Positions 17,894 through 27,900 are shown, counted from the first letter of the stretch. The stretch: DNA of 64,000 bases from Brucella rhizosphaerae (GCF_002252475.1 NZ_NNRK01000017.1:62001-126000); one strand, 5' to 3'. The notes: generated from the letters alone by a model not told the origin. Numbers and translations are program-made.

Positions 17894-20800
17894 TCAGAAG
17901 CGAACACGGAAACCGAGTGTTCCTTTGTAGCTATAGCTGTCGGCGAAATTCTCCAGACTGGTGTTAACCGAGCCTTCGCCGTAAATCGAGTATTTGTCGC
18001 TGTTCCAGTTGTAGCTGCCACCCAGACCTATACCACCCCAGAGGCGTTCATTCCTGCTCGCAAAACTTGTACCCGAGACATCGACCTTTGTTCCATCGAG
18101 GAACTCGTAATAGACGTTCGCGATACCGTAGAGATAGGTTCTGTTGATAAGGCCGTTGGCATTGTACCAGGAATTCTGCTGCTCAATTGACAGCCCGATC
18201 CGACCCTGAAGGCTGTCACCTTTATCAAGGCTGACGCGTGCATCGAAAGCATCATTGAAACTGTCAAAATCAACGCTCGAATAGGTCAACTGTGCCTGTG
18301 GCGTTACAGACCAACTCTCATTGATGGCAATACGCTTGCCGCTCTCTGCAGAGAAGGTATAGCCGAAGCCATTATTACTATCGGCCAGCCCCATATTGGC
18401 AAGGTTTGACATCAGATCGCTATCATACCAGGTGACCTGCGCCTGGCCATCGAGATAGAAACCATTGTCGCCATACCATGTCAGCGTGCCACCGAAACCA
18501 TAGCCATCCGTCGAAATTTCGCCGTCACCATATAGCGAGCTCGTCTTTGCCTTGCCGTGGGCATAGTGAACCGTGATCCCGCCAATCAGCTTGCCATTTT
18601 CCGTTTCAGCCAGCATGCCGTCGAGTCCGGCCTGCATCTTGAATGTGTTGAAGCTGTACTCAGTTCCCGACGTAGAGAAGCGGGGATCGGCATTGGTATG
18701 AGCACCCTCAATGCGTCCCCACACGCCGCGACCTTCGATCATGTTGCCAGCTTCTTGCGGGGGTGCGTAAGGAGAGCCGATAGGATCGGCGCCTTCCGCA
18801 AGCATGATATTGCCAGATTTGCTCCAATAGCGATTACCGACACGCTGTTGCAGTGTTGGCAAGCTGTTCAGACCAAGCAGCAGCTGCGGGTAGGCTTCGT
18901 AGCTGGGAACGCCGGGCTGATAGATTGGGATTTCTTCACCGCCATCGGTTTCACCACCATCAGTCGGATCCTTGATGGTTGAGCGCAGATACCAGTCACC
19001 ATCGGTTGGATTGGCTTTCCCGTTTTTATAAAGTTGATAGGCATATGCTCCGCCAACAACGGCAGGCGCATCTTGAAACTGATAGTCGCCGAGCAATGTG
19101 AATGTTGCATTGGATGCACCAGTAACATCAACAATTTTGATGCCTTCATTGGTCTGAGCGCCGCTGCCGCCCACATTCTTGACCGCCAGAATGCCGGTTC
19201 CGCTCGTATTGCCGTTCACGACAAGCCGGTCGGTGACTGAATTATCGTTGCCAAGCGCTGTCCCGATTAGCACTGTGCCGTTGTTGCCAATGTAATTGCC
19301 GGTAACAGTCAGCGTTGTGCCTGCGTTGGGTCCAAGATCGACAATTCCCGCGTTGCTCAGCGATGATAGCGATTGATTGAAATCATTCAGAGCAAGTATC
19401 CCTTGCTCGGCAACGGTGAAATCAGAATTGGAGCTGAAGTAGTTCGCACCGCCAGCCGCGAGTGTTCCAGTTTCGACAGAGGTCGTACCCGTGTAGGCGC
19501 TTTGCTTGTTGAGAACAGTGACGCCGGTTCCAATCTGGCGAACATTACCCGCCCCGGAAATCACTCCATCAAAGACCAGTGTGTCCGATCTGTTGAATGC
19601 CAGAGTTCCGCTGTTGGAAACATCGCCGACAATCGATCCCGATGTACCGCCATCTCCAAGTTGCAGAAGACCCGAGGCGATTGTGGTGCCACCGGTATAA
19701 GTTCCTGCACCTGTAAGAACCAGTGCGCCGTCGCCTGTTTTGGTCAGCGACCCTGTTCCGGCAATGCCACCTTGTTGGGTGAGCACAGTTCCTGCATCTG
19801 TCTCAATTGTCGCGTTGCCCACACCGATAGTCGTCGCGCGATTCATCGAGATGTTGCTGGTCGAATGCAATGTTCCGCCGTCAATGACCAGTTGGCCAGA
19901 GGCAGCTCCCAGATTGGCATCTGACGAAATCTGAACTGTACCGTCGTTGATCGTGGTTCCACCAGCATAGGTGTTGGTTCCACTCACGACGAGTGTACCT
20001 GTGCCAGTTTTTGTTAGCCCACCATCACCGTTAACAACACCAGCATAGTTCAGCGTTGTTGCGCCAACTGTATCGATCGTGCCACCACCAGCCTGCAGTA
20101 CGGTAGCGCGATCTATGGTGAAATCGGCAGTTGTTCTCAGGGTGCCTCCATCAAAGGACATGCCACCAGCTGTATCGCCGAGGTTTGAATTGCTTGCGAC
20201 CTGAAGCACACCGCCATTGATTGCTGTGCCGCCAGTATAGGTGTTGGTGCCTCCAAGAACGAGCGTACCCAAATCGGTCTTGGTCAGTTGAGTGTTTCCG
20301 GTAAGCACCGAGTTAATTGTAGCAGTATAACCGGCACCCGCAGCCGTACCATCACCGACGCGAATGATGGAAGATGGAGACCCAACCAATGTTATTGCAT
20401 CGCCTGTAATGATATAGCCGTTGCTTGCAAACTGCATTCCAGACGCGCGTACGTCACCGACGCTATTGTCGACGGTTACAGTACCGGCAGTCGCCATGAA
20501 AATGGCAAATGCATCATCCTGATATGGCGCGTTGATCGTGCCCGTTGGCTCGGTCCAGTTGATGTTGTCACCGCCTGAACCAGAGCTCTGCCATGTGCCC
20601 GTTCCACCATTCACAGCACCGTTGCCAATAGCTCCGTTTGATGCGGGCCAGACGTCCCAGTAAGTCAGATTCAGGCCGCTGGTGTTAACCAGATTGACCT
20701 GATTAGCGACTGCAGTCTGGACATAAAAGCCACTTGCAGGGATGGTTCCAATCTCCAGGCCATTGTTGGTCAGAGTGCCATCATAGCTGATGACGCGATA

Positions 20801-22591
20801 AACACCGGGATCGAACGAACCGCCAGGAGTAGCAACAACATTGAGTGTTCCGTCGAGTGTCAGGTTTCCCTGCACTGTGGTCAAATCGTTGAGTGCGCCG
20901 CCGACTACATTGGCCTGTCCGAAACTATATTCGAGGGCGGAACCGCCGCTCAGTGCCAGGTTGCCGTTGATTGTCAGCGCTCCGGGAGTGGCTCCCGCCC
21001 GGCCGGGTGCCAGCGTGCCACCATCCTGTATCGTGACATCTCCACCAATGGTACCTACACCACCTAATGTTGCGCCGCTGCTTACGCTCGTTGCACCAGT
21101 TGCTGCGCTTTGATCTCCATTCACATAGAGCGCTCCGCCGGTTACAGACGTAGCGCCACCATAGGTATTCGCACCTTCAACGTTCAGAACGCCACCGCCT
21201 GCCTTGGTAAGGCCGCCCGATCCGGTAATCACTTGTGTGATATTGGTTGTGTTGCCGTTGGTATCGAATGTGCCACCGCCGGCGTTCAGCACAATGGCGC
21301 GACTGTTGGCGAGATCGAATGAAGTGTTAAAACGCAGCGCACCACCATCAAAAGTAATGCCGCCATTCGCATTGCCTAAAGCATTGTCCACCGAGATGGC
21401 GACTGTGCCTTCATTGATCCTTGTGCCACCGGAGTAGGTATTTCCCGCAGCTACAGCCGGGGTCAATGTCAAAACGCCAGCACCTGTTTTTTCCACTGCG
21501 CCGGTGCCAACTATCTGGCCTTTATAAGTACCGTCGTCGGGTTGGGTGAAGCGTACCAGTCCGCTGTTCTGCACATTGTTGACGTTGTCGGCGTCAGCGA
21601 CTTTCACCGGAAGGCTCTGTGCACGTGCTTCAAGCACACCATCCGGGCGTACAATCACTGTGCCTGTGTAGCCGACATTATTGCCTGTCAGAGCCAATGT
21701 TCCGTCATTCACTGTAACAGTGGTGAAGCCGGTAAGGCTTCCACTTACGGTCCACAGACCATCACCATTTTTTGTTAGTGTGGTAAAATTACGAAGTGCA
21801 CCTGCGAGCGTATCACTTGAGCCCAATATCCCTTGAAGAATAAGATCGTTAACGCCGCCGCCGCCATTAATGTTGCCAGTCACAACAGAATTGGGCTCAA
21901 AGGTGAGTGTATCGTTGCCGCCTGCAAAACTCAGATCGCCGACGACCTGTCCACCGGTACGATTGATGAAGTTAATGCCCGCACCACCATTGGTCCCGAT
22001 GACGCTGCCGCCACCAAGCCTTTGAATCGTGCCGTAATTGTCGACGGTGTTTTTTGCACCCGTTGCCTGATCTTCAAACCAGATAGCTGCGCTGCTTTGC
22101 CCCTGAATGAGACCACGATTGATAATTGTATTACCAAAGCCGTGTACGTTGACAGCCTCGGCACGCGTGTTGGTGCCGTTGGCAATTACCTGACCGCCTT
22201 GTTCAATGGTGAGCCGACCATTGCTGCCAAACTCTATCGTATTAGGGCCGGTACCGAATGGACCAGAACCGCTAGGGGTGGAGTTATTTGTGACGCTCGC
22301 CCCGTTACGTACGTTGATTACACCGCCATCGCCGATACTGATCGCAGGCGTATTGTTGGTATTAATTTGTGCACCTGACTGAACATCAACCGAGCGGTTG
22401 TTGTCTGTGCGTCCTGTGCCGACCATTGTCGTCCACACGGAAGGTGCCGTTGACGTACATACAGTCGCACTACCAGTCGTTGTGCAAGCCGCTCGCGCCT
22501 GCGTCGGGACGAGTGTCAAGGTCACCGGAAGGAAGACTGTAAAAGCGAGTGCGGAACAAGTAGAAAGAAGGGCGCATTTACGGTGCAGCAT
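17894..22591 (-). CDS. Autotransporter (type Va) with PATR-repeat passenger and outer-membrane beta-barrel
   Basis: 1565 residues. A signal peptide of about 35 residues (cut near ARA) leads into a Gly/Asn/Thr-rich passenger expected to fold as a right-handed beta-helix. At least six passenger-associated repeats of the form LTKTGxGTLVLxGxNTYxGGTxIxxGxLQ are visible. The last 270 residues or so (from GRGVWGRIEG) are the outer-membrane barrel, ending in Phe (GFRVRF), the usual barrel-assembly signal. Only a few cysteines occur, all near the start. AGGAG precedes the ATG. No protease triad was recognised in the passenger, so adhesin or surface-structure function is more likely than an enzyme. Brucella relatives (BmaC/OmaA group) are adhesins; orthology is not shown. 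Confidence 0.9.
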   Translation of the reverse strand: MLHRKCALLSTCSALAFTVFLPVTLTLVPTQARAACTTTGSATVCTSTAPSVWTTMVGTGRTDNNRSVDVQSGAQINTNNTPAISIGDGGVINVRNGASVTNNSTPSGSGPFGTGPNTIEFGSNGRLTIEQGGQVIANGTNTRAEAVNVHGFGNTIINRGLIQGQSSAAIWFEDQATGAKNTVDNYGTIQRLGGGSVIGTNGGAGINFINRTGGQVVGDLSFAGGNDTLTFEPNSVVTGNINGGGGVNDLILQGILGSSDTLAGALRNFTTLTKNGDGLWTVSGSLTGFTTVTVNDGTLALTGNNVGYTGTVIVRPDGVLEARAQSLPVKVADADNVNNVQNSGLVRFTQPDDGTYKGQIVGTGAVEKTGAGVLTLTPAVAAGNTYSGGTRINEGTVAISVDNALGNANGGITFDGGALRFNTSFDLANSRAIVLNAGGGTFDTNGNTTNITQVITGSGGLTKAGGGVLNVEGANTYGGATSVTGGALYVNGDQSAATGATSVSSGATLGGVGTIGGDVTIQDGGTLAPGRAGATPGALTINGNLALSGGSALEYSFGQANVVGGALNDLTTVQGNLTLDGTLNVVATPGGSFDPGVYRVISYDGTLTNNGLEIGTIPASGFYVQTAVANQVNLVNTSGLNLTYWDVWPASNGAIGNGAVNGGTGTWQSSGSGGDNINWTEPTGTINAPYQDDAFAIFMATAGTVTVDNSVGDVRASGMQFASNGYIITGDAITLVGSPSSIIRVGDGTAAGAGYTATINSVLTGNTQLTKTDLGTLVLGGTNTYTGGTAINGGVLQVASNSNLGDTAGGMSFDGGTLRTTADFTIDRATVLQAGGGTIDTVGATTLNYAGVVNGDGGLTKTGTGTLVVSGTNTYAGGTTINDGTVQISSDANLGAASGQLVIDGGTLHSTSNISMNRATTIGVGNATIETDAGTVLTQQGGIAGTGSLTKTGDGALVLTGAGTYTGGTTIASGLLQLGDGGTSGSIVGDVSNSGTLAFNRSDTLVFDGVISGAGNVRQIGTGVTVLNKQSAYTGTTSVETGTLAAGGANYFSSNSDFTVAEQGILALNDFNQSLSSLSNAGIVDLGPNAGTTLTVTGNYIGNNGTVLIGTALGNDNSVTDRLVVNGNTSGTGILAVKNVGGSGAQTNEGIKIVDVTGASNATFTLLGDYQFQDAPAVVGGAYAYQLYKNGKANPTDGDWYLRSTIKDPTDGGETDGGEEIPIYQPGVPSYEAYPQLLLGLNSLPTLQQRVGNRYWSKSGNIMLAEGADPIGSPYAPPQEAGNMIEGRGVWGRIEGAHTNADPRFSTSGTEYSFNTFKMQAGLDGMLAETENGKLIGGITVHYAHGKAKTSSLYGDGEISTDGYGFGGTLTWYGDNGFYLDGQAQVTWYDSDLMSNLANMGLADSNNGFGYTFSAESGKRIAINESWSVTPQAQLTYSSVDFDSFNDAFDARVSLDKGDSLQGRIGLSIEQQNSWYNANGLINRTYLYGIANVYYEFLDGTKVDVSGTSFASRNERLWGGIGLGGSYNWNSDKYSIYGEGSVNTSLENFADSYSYKGTLGFRVRF
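19480..21510 (-). repeat. PATR-type repeats inside the autotransporter gene
   Basis: Six in-frame repeats of about 30 residues, each with the core LTKxGxGxLxLxGxNTYxGGT, lie near 21430-21510, 21150-21215, 20228-20300, 19960-20030, 19688-19755 and 19480-19545. The three copies at 19.7-20.3 kb are closest to each other, evenly spaced by about 270 bases, which points to internal duplication. These repeats help fold the secreted beta-helix from its C-terminal end. Confidence 0.75.
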
Positions 22592-23508
22592 GCCGTACTC
22601 CTGAATCAGCTTATTTAGGCCTAGCTAACACAACGGAATACAATTTGGGGTAGCATATTTGCAACATTAACCATGTTTTCTATGAGATATACGATTTTTT
22701 GTTGTAAAATCAGAAGCTTAAGATTTCCCTCGCGCACCTCAGAATTGTGGAAAATGGTTGTAGATGAGACCTGACCCGTGTGCTGAAAGAACAAATTATA
22801 GTTGGACGGCAGGTAATCTGTGCTGAGCAGATTAAACTGGCTAAAGTAAACTATAGACATATATTGTAAGCCGATTGTTTGTATGTATTAGCCATTCGAC
22901 TCAATCTTAGGGTGTGCTATACGATCATCTGTCATGTGATGGAATATTGTAAAATAAAAGTTTTATGATTTATCTATCAGATAAATAAGTAGAGTATTTT
23001 AACTAAAATCGATTGCCAACATATTGGTGATGACGAACCGCTCAAGTCAGAATACGATAAATTTCGTATCACAAGTCGAGCGTTTCCCTTTCATGTTGGA
23101 TCGTATTCGCATGAGTTGAAGTAATTTCGCGCTAATGGCTCCAACTTACCGTGCTCACATCAAACGCCTGGCAGTTTCCCCAAGCTATGGGTCGCCATCA
23201 ACAGCAGCGGGTACACATGCCCGAAGAACATTGGAATGAATTTTCGACATATCTGCCGATCTCCATCGACAGATAATTTGAACCAGCAACCAAGCGATTT
23301 GAAACGCTGTTCGATTCAATCATTAAATGAAACGCTCTAATAAAGCTGCGAAAGGGTTTCTTTCGCAGCTTTTTTTATTGAATAAGGAAATTTTTTAAAA
23401 GAAGAGAAATAGACCTTATGGTCTAAATCTAACCGCACAAAATCCATAACTGACTTATAAAGATTAGCGAATTGGCTCGCAAAGCCCTTTATCTGGCTGG
23501 AGATTTTT
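22592..23508. other. Long AT-rich intergenic region upstream of the autotransporter and DUF4139 genes
   Basis: About 900 bases with no convincing coding frame. It must hold divergent promoters. A short dyad ATACGA-N6-TCGTAT lies at 23052-23069, and GAAACGCT occurs twice (about 23302 and 23330). A strong rightward intrinsic terminator at 23342-23377 has no recognisable gene in front of it, so an unrecognised small RNA or short transcript may end there. Confidence 0.5.
23342..23380 (+). terminator. Strong rho-independent terminator without an upstream gene
   Basis: Perfect 13-bp stem AAAGCTGCGAAAG / CTTTCGCAGCTTT with loop GGTTT, followed by a run of T on the + strand. No + strand gene ends before it within the 900-bp gap; it lies about 130 bp ahead of the DUF4139 gene. 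Confidence 0.85.
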
Positions 23509-25503
23509 ATGATAAAGCTTATCACGCTTACCTCGTTAGCTGTTACCATGCTCTCTTCGACGGTTCTGGCTTCTGGCTCAGGTTCCATCGATGCGATCAC
23601 GTTGTCTTCGGGTGGCGTAGCGGAAATATACAGAAAACCTAGTGTTTCAGACAGCGGAATTGTCGAGATCGAAGTTCCACTGAACCAGGTCGACGATGTG
23701 CTTAAAAGTCTCGTCCTCAAAGGCGGAAAAGGTGCGATAAAAAGCATTTCTCTCGCAGGCCCAAACCCACTTGATGAGGTCTTCCGGCAGCTTCCTTTCA
23801 AGCCATCGAACTTTTCCTCTGTTGCAAATCTGCTTTCCTCAATTCCGGGCACATCAGTAACAGTTTCAAGCGGTGGAAAGACCGTGAAAGGCAAAGTGCT
23901 GGGCGTTGAAACGGTTGCTAATGCCGATGATGCGAAATTTCATCTTCTGACTGTGCTGGATCAGAATGACCAGATTCAGACCATCATGCTGGGTGACGAT
24001 ACATCGCTTAGCGTTGACGACGCCGAGATGAAATTGAAGCTTGCAAATGCCACTGTGGCCATGGGACGAGGGAGCAATGATAGCTCCCGCTTAATTCGCA
24101 TCGCCGTCAATGATATTTCTGAGGCCAATTCCCGTTTGGCCTATGTGGTTGCTTCGCCTATCTGGAAGACGGCTTATCGTATTTTGACTCTGCCAGATGG
24201 CAAGGCGCGACTTCAGGCATGGGCCGTTGTCGAGAATGCCAGTGGTGAAGATTGGAAAGACGTCAAGTTGACCCTTACCTCCGCTGATCCTGTCACATTA
24301 ACGCAACGCCTTCACCAGATTTACTGGAAGGATAGGGCTGAGGTCATTGTAAACACGGCGACAAATAATGTGGTCGATGCGGATACCGGAAATCTCTCCA
24401 ATAGAGTGCAGTCGCGCCCGTCTGCCAGCGATGAGGCTGCGGTATATGAGAGCGATGCAAAAATGATGAACACCATGCGTGTTCCAGCGCCTGCCATCAG
24501 CGGTTATGGGGGTGGTTCGGCAGCGGAAGACACAAGTGGTGCGGTTGCAACTGCATCTGAGAATGACACGAGTGCAAGTTTTGAACTCCCTGGCACATTT
24601 AATCTGACAAATGGTGACAGCTTGTCAGTACCGATTGCCGATGCGCAGATCGATGCTGAAATGATTTCAATTTATCGCAGCGGTAACAGCAATATTCATC
24701 CGGTGGCAGCGATCATGCTGAAGAACTCGACCGATAACAGCATGCCCGGCGGTATATTGACTGTTTACGATAGCAATGCCGGTTATGTTGGCGATGCTCA
24801 ATTGTTGAGCCTACCAAAGGATGACACGAGGATCGCCGCCTTTGCGACGGATCGCAAGGTGACGATAACGCAAGATCAGGAACCAACGAGACAGATCACC
24901 GATGTTAAAGTCGTTGATGGCGTCGTTCACCTCTCACAAAAAGTGCGCGAGACTACAACCTATCGTATCTCCGGCGCTCTTGATGCCGACAGGACGGTCA
25001 TTATTGAACATCCTGTTCGGAATGGCTGGTCGTTCTCTTCGCAAGCTGAAGATGGCAGAACGGCATCTCAACATCGTTTGAAAGCTTTGGTTAAAGCGGG
25101 GCAGGAGCAATCGGTCGTTGCGGTCGATGAGCAGGTTCGGAGTGAGAGTTTTGGACTTGTTGATGTAGATCCTGCTGCGCTTTTGAGTTGGTCGTCCTCT
25201 GCCTCTGATAAGGGCGTTGCAGATAAATTCAGCAAGCTCGCTAACGTTCGACAGCAGCAAATTGACATACAGCTTGCTCTTCAAAGAGCTGATGAAAAAC
25301 TTCAGGACCTTCAAGGTGAGCAGGAGCGTATCCGCCAGAATATTGCAGCGGTTCCTGAGAACAGCGACCTGAAAGCCAAGTATCTGACTATGCTTGAGCA
25401 AAGTGAGAGCTCGATTTCGGAAGTGTCGAAAACCCGAGATGAAAATAAGGCGGATATCGATCGTTTTACGAATGACATCCGAGAGCAAATACGGAACTTC
25501 TAG
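23509..25503 (+). CDS. Secreted DUF4139-domain protein, function unknown
   Basis: 664 residues. A signal peptide (MIKLITLTSLAVTMLSSTVLA) marks export to the periplasm or beyond. The central and C-terminal part (about 200-560) is DUF4139, a beta-rich domain of unknown function; the last 70 residues (about 590-664) are charged and Gln/Glu-rich, a likely coiled coil. Residues about 325-345 form a low-complexity Gly/Ala/Ser linker. GGAG lies six bases before the ATG. It is a single gene between a lone terminator and a hairpin. Role unknown; related proteins are described only as mucoidy-inhibitor-like or uncharacterised. Confidence 0.8.
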   Translation: MIKLITLTSLAVTMLSSTVLASGSGSIDAITLSSGGVAEIYRKPSVSDSGIVEIEVPLNQVDDVLKSLVLKGGKGAIKSISLAGPNPLDEVFRQLPFKPSNFSSVANLLSSIPGTSVTVSSGGKTVKGKVLGVETVANADDAKFHLLTVLDQNDQIQTIMLGDDTSLSVDDAEMKLKLANATVAMGRGSNDSSRLIRIAVNDISEANSRLAYVVASPIWKTAYRILTLPDGKARLQAWAVVENASGEDWKDVKLTLTSADPVTLTQRLHQIYWKDRAEVIVNTATNNVVDADTGNLSNRVQSRPSASDEAAVYESDAKMMNTMRVPAPAISGYGGGSAAEDTSGAVATASENDTSASFELPGTFNLTNGDSLSVPIADAQIDAEMISIYRSGNSNIHPVAAIMLKNSTDNSMPGGILTVYDSNAGYVGDAQLLSLPKDDTRIAAFATDRKVTITQDQEPTRQITDVKVVDGVVHLSQKVRETTTYRISGALDADRTVIIEHPVRNGWSFSSQAEDGRTASQHRLKALVKAGQEQSVVAVDEQVRSESFGLVDVDPAALLSWSSSASDKGVADKFSKLANVRQQQIDIQLALQRADEKLQDLQGEQERIRQNIAAVPENSDLKAKYLTMLEQSESSISEVSKTRDENKADIDRFTNDIREQIRNF

Positions 25504-25553
25504 AACAATGCGCAAGAGACACGTGCTGGATTGAGTTATCCGGCTTGCCAATA

Positions 25554-25590
25554 ATTTCATGGATACCAACTAAAATAGTGTCCATGAAAT
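25554..25590. repeat. Inverted repeat (possible terminator) after the DUF4139 gene
   Basis: ATTTCATGGATAC (25554-25566) pairs with GTGTCCATGAAAT (25578-25590), 13 bp with one G-U pair. There is no T-run on either side. It may stop transcription weakly or be a leftover of a mobile element end. Confidence 0.5.
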
Positions 25591-25754
25591 GGAGTTTGCA
25601 GCAATCAACGCAGGCTATGAGAGAAGAGACGAGCGCCCGTGCTTGGCTGCGTGTTAGCCTTGAGAATGTCTTCCAAATTCGGAACTCAATTTTTCGATTG
25701 AGACATAGGTAAAAACAAATAGATAGAGCCGTTCTAATGACGCTCTACTTGTTG

Positions 25755-26057
25755 CTAGTGTATATTGTGACTGTAGACCAAAAAGGACACTATTGTGGTC
25801 AATGCGCCAATAGCCGCCAGCAGAAAGGCTCGTCGGGAAGTCCGACGATTTTTGATGTTCAGACCGATCGATGTCGTGATCAGTGTCCATAAAATCAAAA
25901 AAGCCAGAAGTAGCAATGTGTAGACGGGTTTGGATAGGTCATAGCCACCTCCACCAATTGAGGGGGACTGAGGCGGTGTTGGATTCAGCAACCAGTTGAA
26001 GCCACCTGTCACTAGAGCGAAGATAGCTATCCAGAAGAAAAATAGACGATCTTTCAA
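25755..26057 (-). CDS. Small hypothetical inner-membrane protein
   Basis: 100 residues, not recognised as a named family. Three hydrophobic stretches are visible: about 4-24 (FFFWIAIFALVTGGFNWLL), 45-66 (VYTLLLLAFLILWTLITTSIG) and 77-96 (AFLLAAIGALTTIVSFLV), separated by a proline-rich loop and a basic segment (KNRRTSRR). The start is TTG at 26057, six bases after GGGGAG. It stands alone between the DUF4139 gene and the NylB-like gene, on the opposite strand. Real gene likely, because of the ribosome site and the membrane pattern. Confidence 0.6.
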   Translation of the reverse strand: MKDRLFFFWIAIFALVTGGFNWLLNPTPPQSPSIGGGGYDLSKPVYTLLLLAFLILWTLITTSIGLNIKNRRTSRRAFLLAAIGALTTIVSFLVYSHNIH

Positions 26058-26517
26058 CTTTGACTCCCCGGATGACGAATAGGTTCTGATTGATGCGCCA
26101 TTGAACTCTCATCCGGTAACGATTAGGGCTTCATTGGTTTTGATACGCCAATTGACAGGTCAAATGCAATCGGCAGAAATGTAAGTTTCATTCAGCTACT
26201 CAGCTCGTCGGCTCAGAGCTGCACCATTCAAACATTTGGGTGATACATTTGCTTTGTGCCATTCTCATATGTGTGCGAACCAGCTACCTGGTCCAATCCA
26301 GTTTAGACAAGGTCCATGCATCGAAATGAATGACGGCATATCGAACCCCATTGCAGGGGTGAGGAGCGATCATCTGGCGGATGATGTGGTTCTGGATTAC
26401 AATCATCCAATAAACGCAAACATCTATCTTACAGTAGGGTCAGCGCGTCATTAGCAGGCGCGGGTATTGATTCAATTATCAACGCTGACGCATCAATTTG
26501 GGCCGGAGGATTTGCCA
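26058..26517. other. Intergenic region before the NylB-like gene
   Basis: 460 bases. An open frame of 72 codons (26236-26454, TTG start) has no ribosome site and no recognisable domain, so it is not called. Near-repeats GATGCGCCATTGA (about 26091) and GATACGCCAATTGA (about 26142) are present; their meaning is unclear. Confidence 0.4.
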
Positions 26518-27900
26518 ATGTCGTTGTTAACTATTAGTTCTCGGAGTTGTTCAGAGAATATTGGTCCATCGATGGTCCTGCGGGTATCACAAATTCTATT
26601 GTTGGCTGCCGGAATGTTGTCCGGCTCTTCCCAGACAGCTTGGTCGCAGGAGACAGATGCAATGTCGGCTAAAACGTCTGATCCTCGCGTGCTGGGCTGG
26701 ATGGAAGGTGCTCCTCCGGCTGAAGATAAGATTATTCGCTTTTCTGATCCCGATTATTTTAGTTTTCCGAAAATGCGCTGGACCGTCTGCCATTTTCGTC
26801 AGTTAATGCCGACGATGAATGTCAGCCGTGGCATAGGTGCTCCAGCGCCTTTGGTGCAGCAGCCTGATCCAGCGATTGATGCCGTGACTTTCAACCCGCT
26901 GGGCAGCGATAAAACAATGACGTGGGCACAGTCATTTGATGAGAACTATACCGATGGGATCATTGTTCTGCATCGGGGCGTGGTTGTCTATGAGCGCTAT
27001 TCCGGCTGTCTGGACGTTTCAGGTCAGCATGGGGCAATGTCCGTAACCAAATCAATTACTGGTTTGCTGGGTGAGATGCTGGTGGCGGATGGTACGCTCA
27101 ATGAAGCGACAAAAGTCAGCAGCCTTGTGCCAGAGCTTGCGAAAAGTGCATTTGGAGATGCGACTGTCAGGCAGGTATTGGATATGACCACAGGCTTGAA
27201 GTACAGCGAGGATTACAGTGATCCGAATGCGGATGTTTGGATATACTCGGCGGCAGGCAACCCTTTGCCGAAGCCCTCTGATTATAATGGGCCGCGCAGC
27301 TATTTCGACTATCTGAGAATGGTCCGTAAACAGGGTGAGCATGGAGAAGCTTTTGGCTATCGGACTATAAATTCTGATGCGCTTGGCTGGATTATTGCGC
27401 GCGTTACGGGAAAGTCTGTTGCAACGCTATTATCGGAACGTATCTGGAGCAAATTGGCGACTGAGCAGGATGCCTATTATACGGTCGATTCCATCGGGAC
27501 ACCCTTTGCTGGCGGCGGGTTCAATGCCGGATTACGCGATATGGCGCGTCTGGGGCAGCTATTGTTGAATGATGGTGTGATCAACGGCGAGCGTCTTATA
27601 CCTGTCGCTGCCATTGCCAGTATCAAGGGCGGCGGCGATAAGAAGGCATTTGAAAAAGCTGGATACAAACTACTGCCAGGTTGGAGCTATCGCGGCATGT
27701 GGTGGGTTTCGCACAATGCAGATGGAGCTTACACGGCGCGCGGAGTACACGGACAGGCGCTTTATATAGACCCCAAAGCTGAAATGGTGATTGCGCGTTT
27801 CGCCTCACATCCGCAGGCCGGAAATGCGCATAATGATCCAACCTCTTTGCCTGCATATCAGGCGGTTGCAGATTATCTCATGCAAAAGCCGGAGCCTTGA
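26518..27900 (+). CDS. Beta-lactamase-fold serine hydrolase (6-aminohexanoate-dimer hydrolase NylB-like)
   Basis: 460 residues. The nucleophile motif SxxK is Ser175-Val-Thr-Lys178 and the second motif is Tyr281 in GYRTINSD, the pattern of class C beta-lactamases, esterases and NylB. A hydrophobic stretch ending SGSSQTAWSQ about 45 residues in looks like a signal or lipid-free export sequence. ATG at 26518 with GGAGGA seven bases upstream is chosen over frames starting earlier. NylB-type enzymes hydrolyse amide bonds of 6-aminohexanoate oligomers, but most relatives are esterases or of unknown substrate, so activity is not claimed. It converges on uxuB. Confidence 0.8.
   Translation: MSLLTISSRSCSENIGPSMVLRVSQILLLAAGMLSGSSQTAWSQETDAMSAKTSDPRVLGWMEGAPPAEDKIIRFSDPDYFSFPKMRWTVCHFRQLMPTMNVSRGIGAPAPLVQQPDPAIDAVTFNPLGSDKTMTWAQSFDENYTDGIIVLHRGVVVYERYSGCLDVSGQHGAMSVTKSITGLLGEMLVADGTLNEATKVSSLVPELAKSAFGDATVRQVLDMTTGLKYSEDYSDPNADVWIYSAAGNPLPKPSDYNGPRSYFDYLRMVRKQGEHGEAFGYRTINSDALGWIIARVTGKSVATLLSERIWSKLATEQDAYYTVDSIGTPFAGGGFNAGLRDMARLGQLLLNDGVINGERLIPVAAIASIKGGGDKKAFEKAGYKLLPGWSYRGMWWVSHNADGAYTARGVHGQALYIDPKAEMVIARFASHPQAGNAHNDPTSLPAYQAVADYLMQKPEP

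Noticed and set aside
17894..22591. Serine-protease autotransporter
   Set aside because: No recognisable GDSGS-type or subtilisin triad in the passenger; the sequence is repetitive beta-helix.
22621..22860. 79-codon minus-strand frame upstream of the autotransporter
   Set aside because: AT-rich chance frame in the promoter region with no domain or ribosome site.
26236..26454. 72-codon frame before the NylB-like gene
   Set aside because: TTG start without ribosome site, no family resemblance; left as intergenic.
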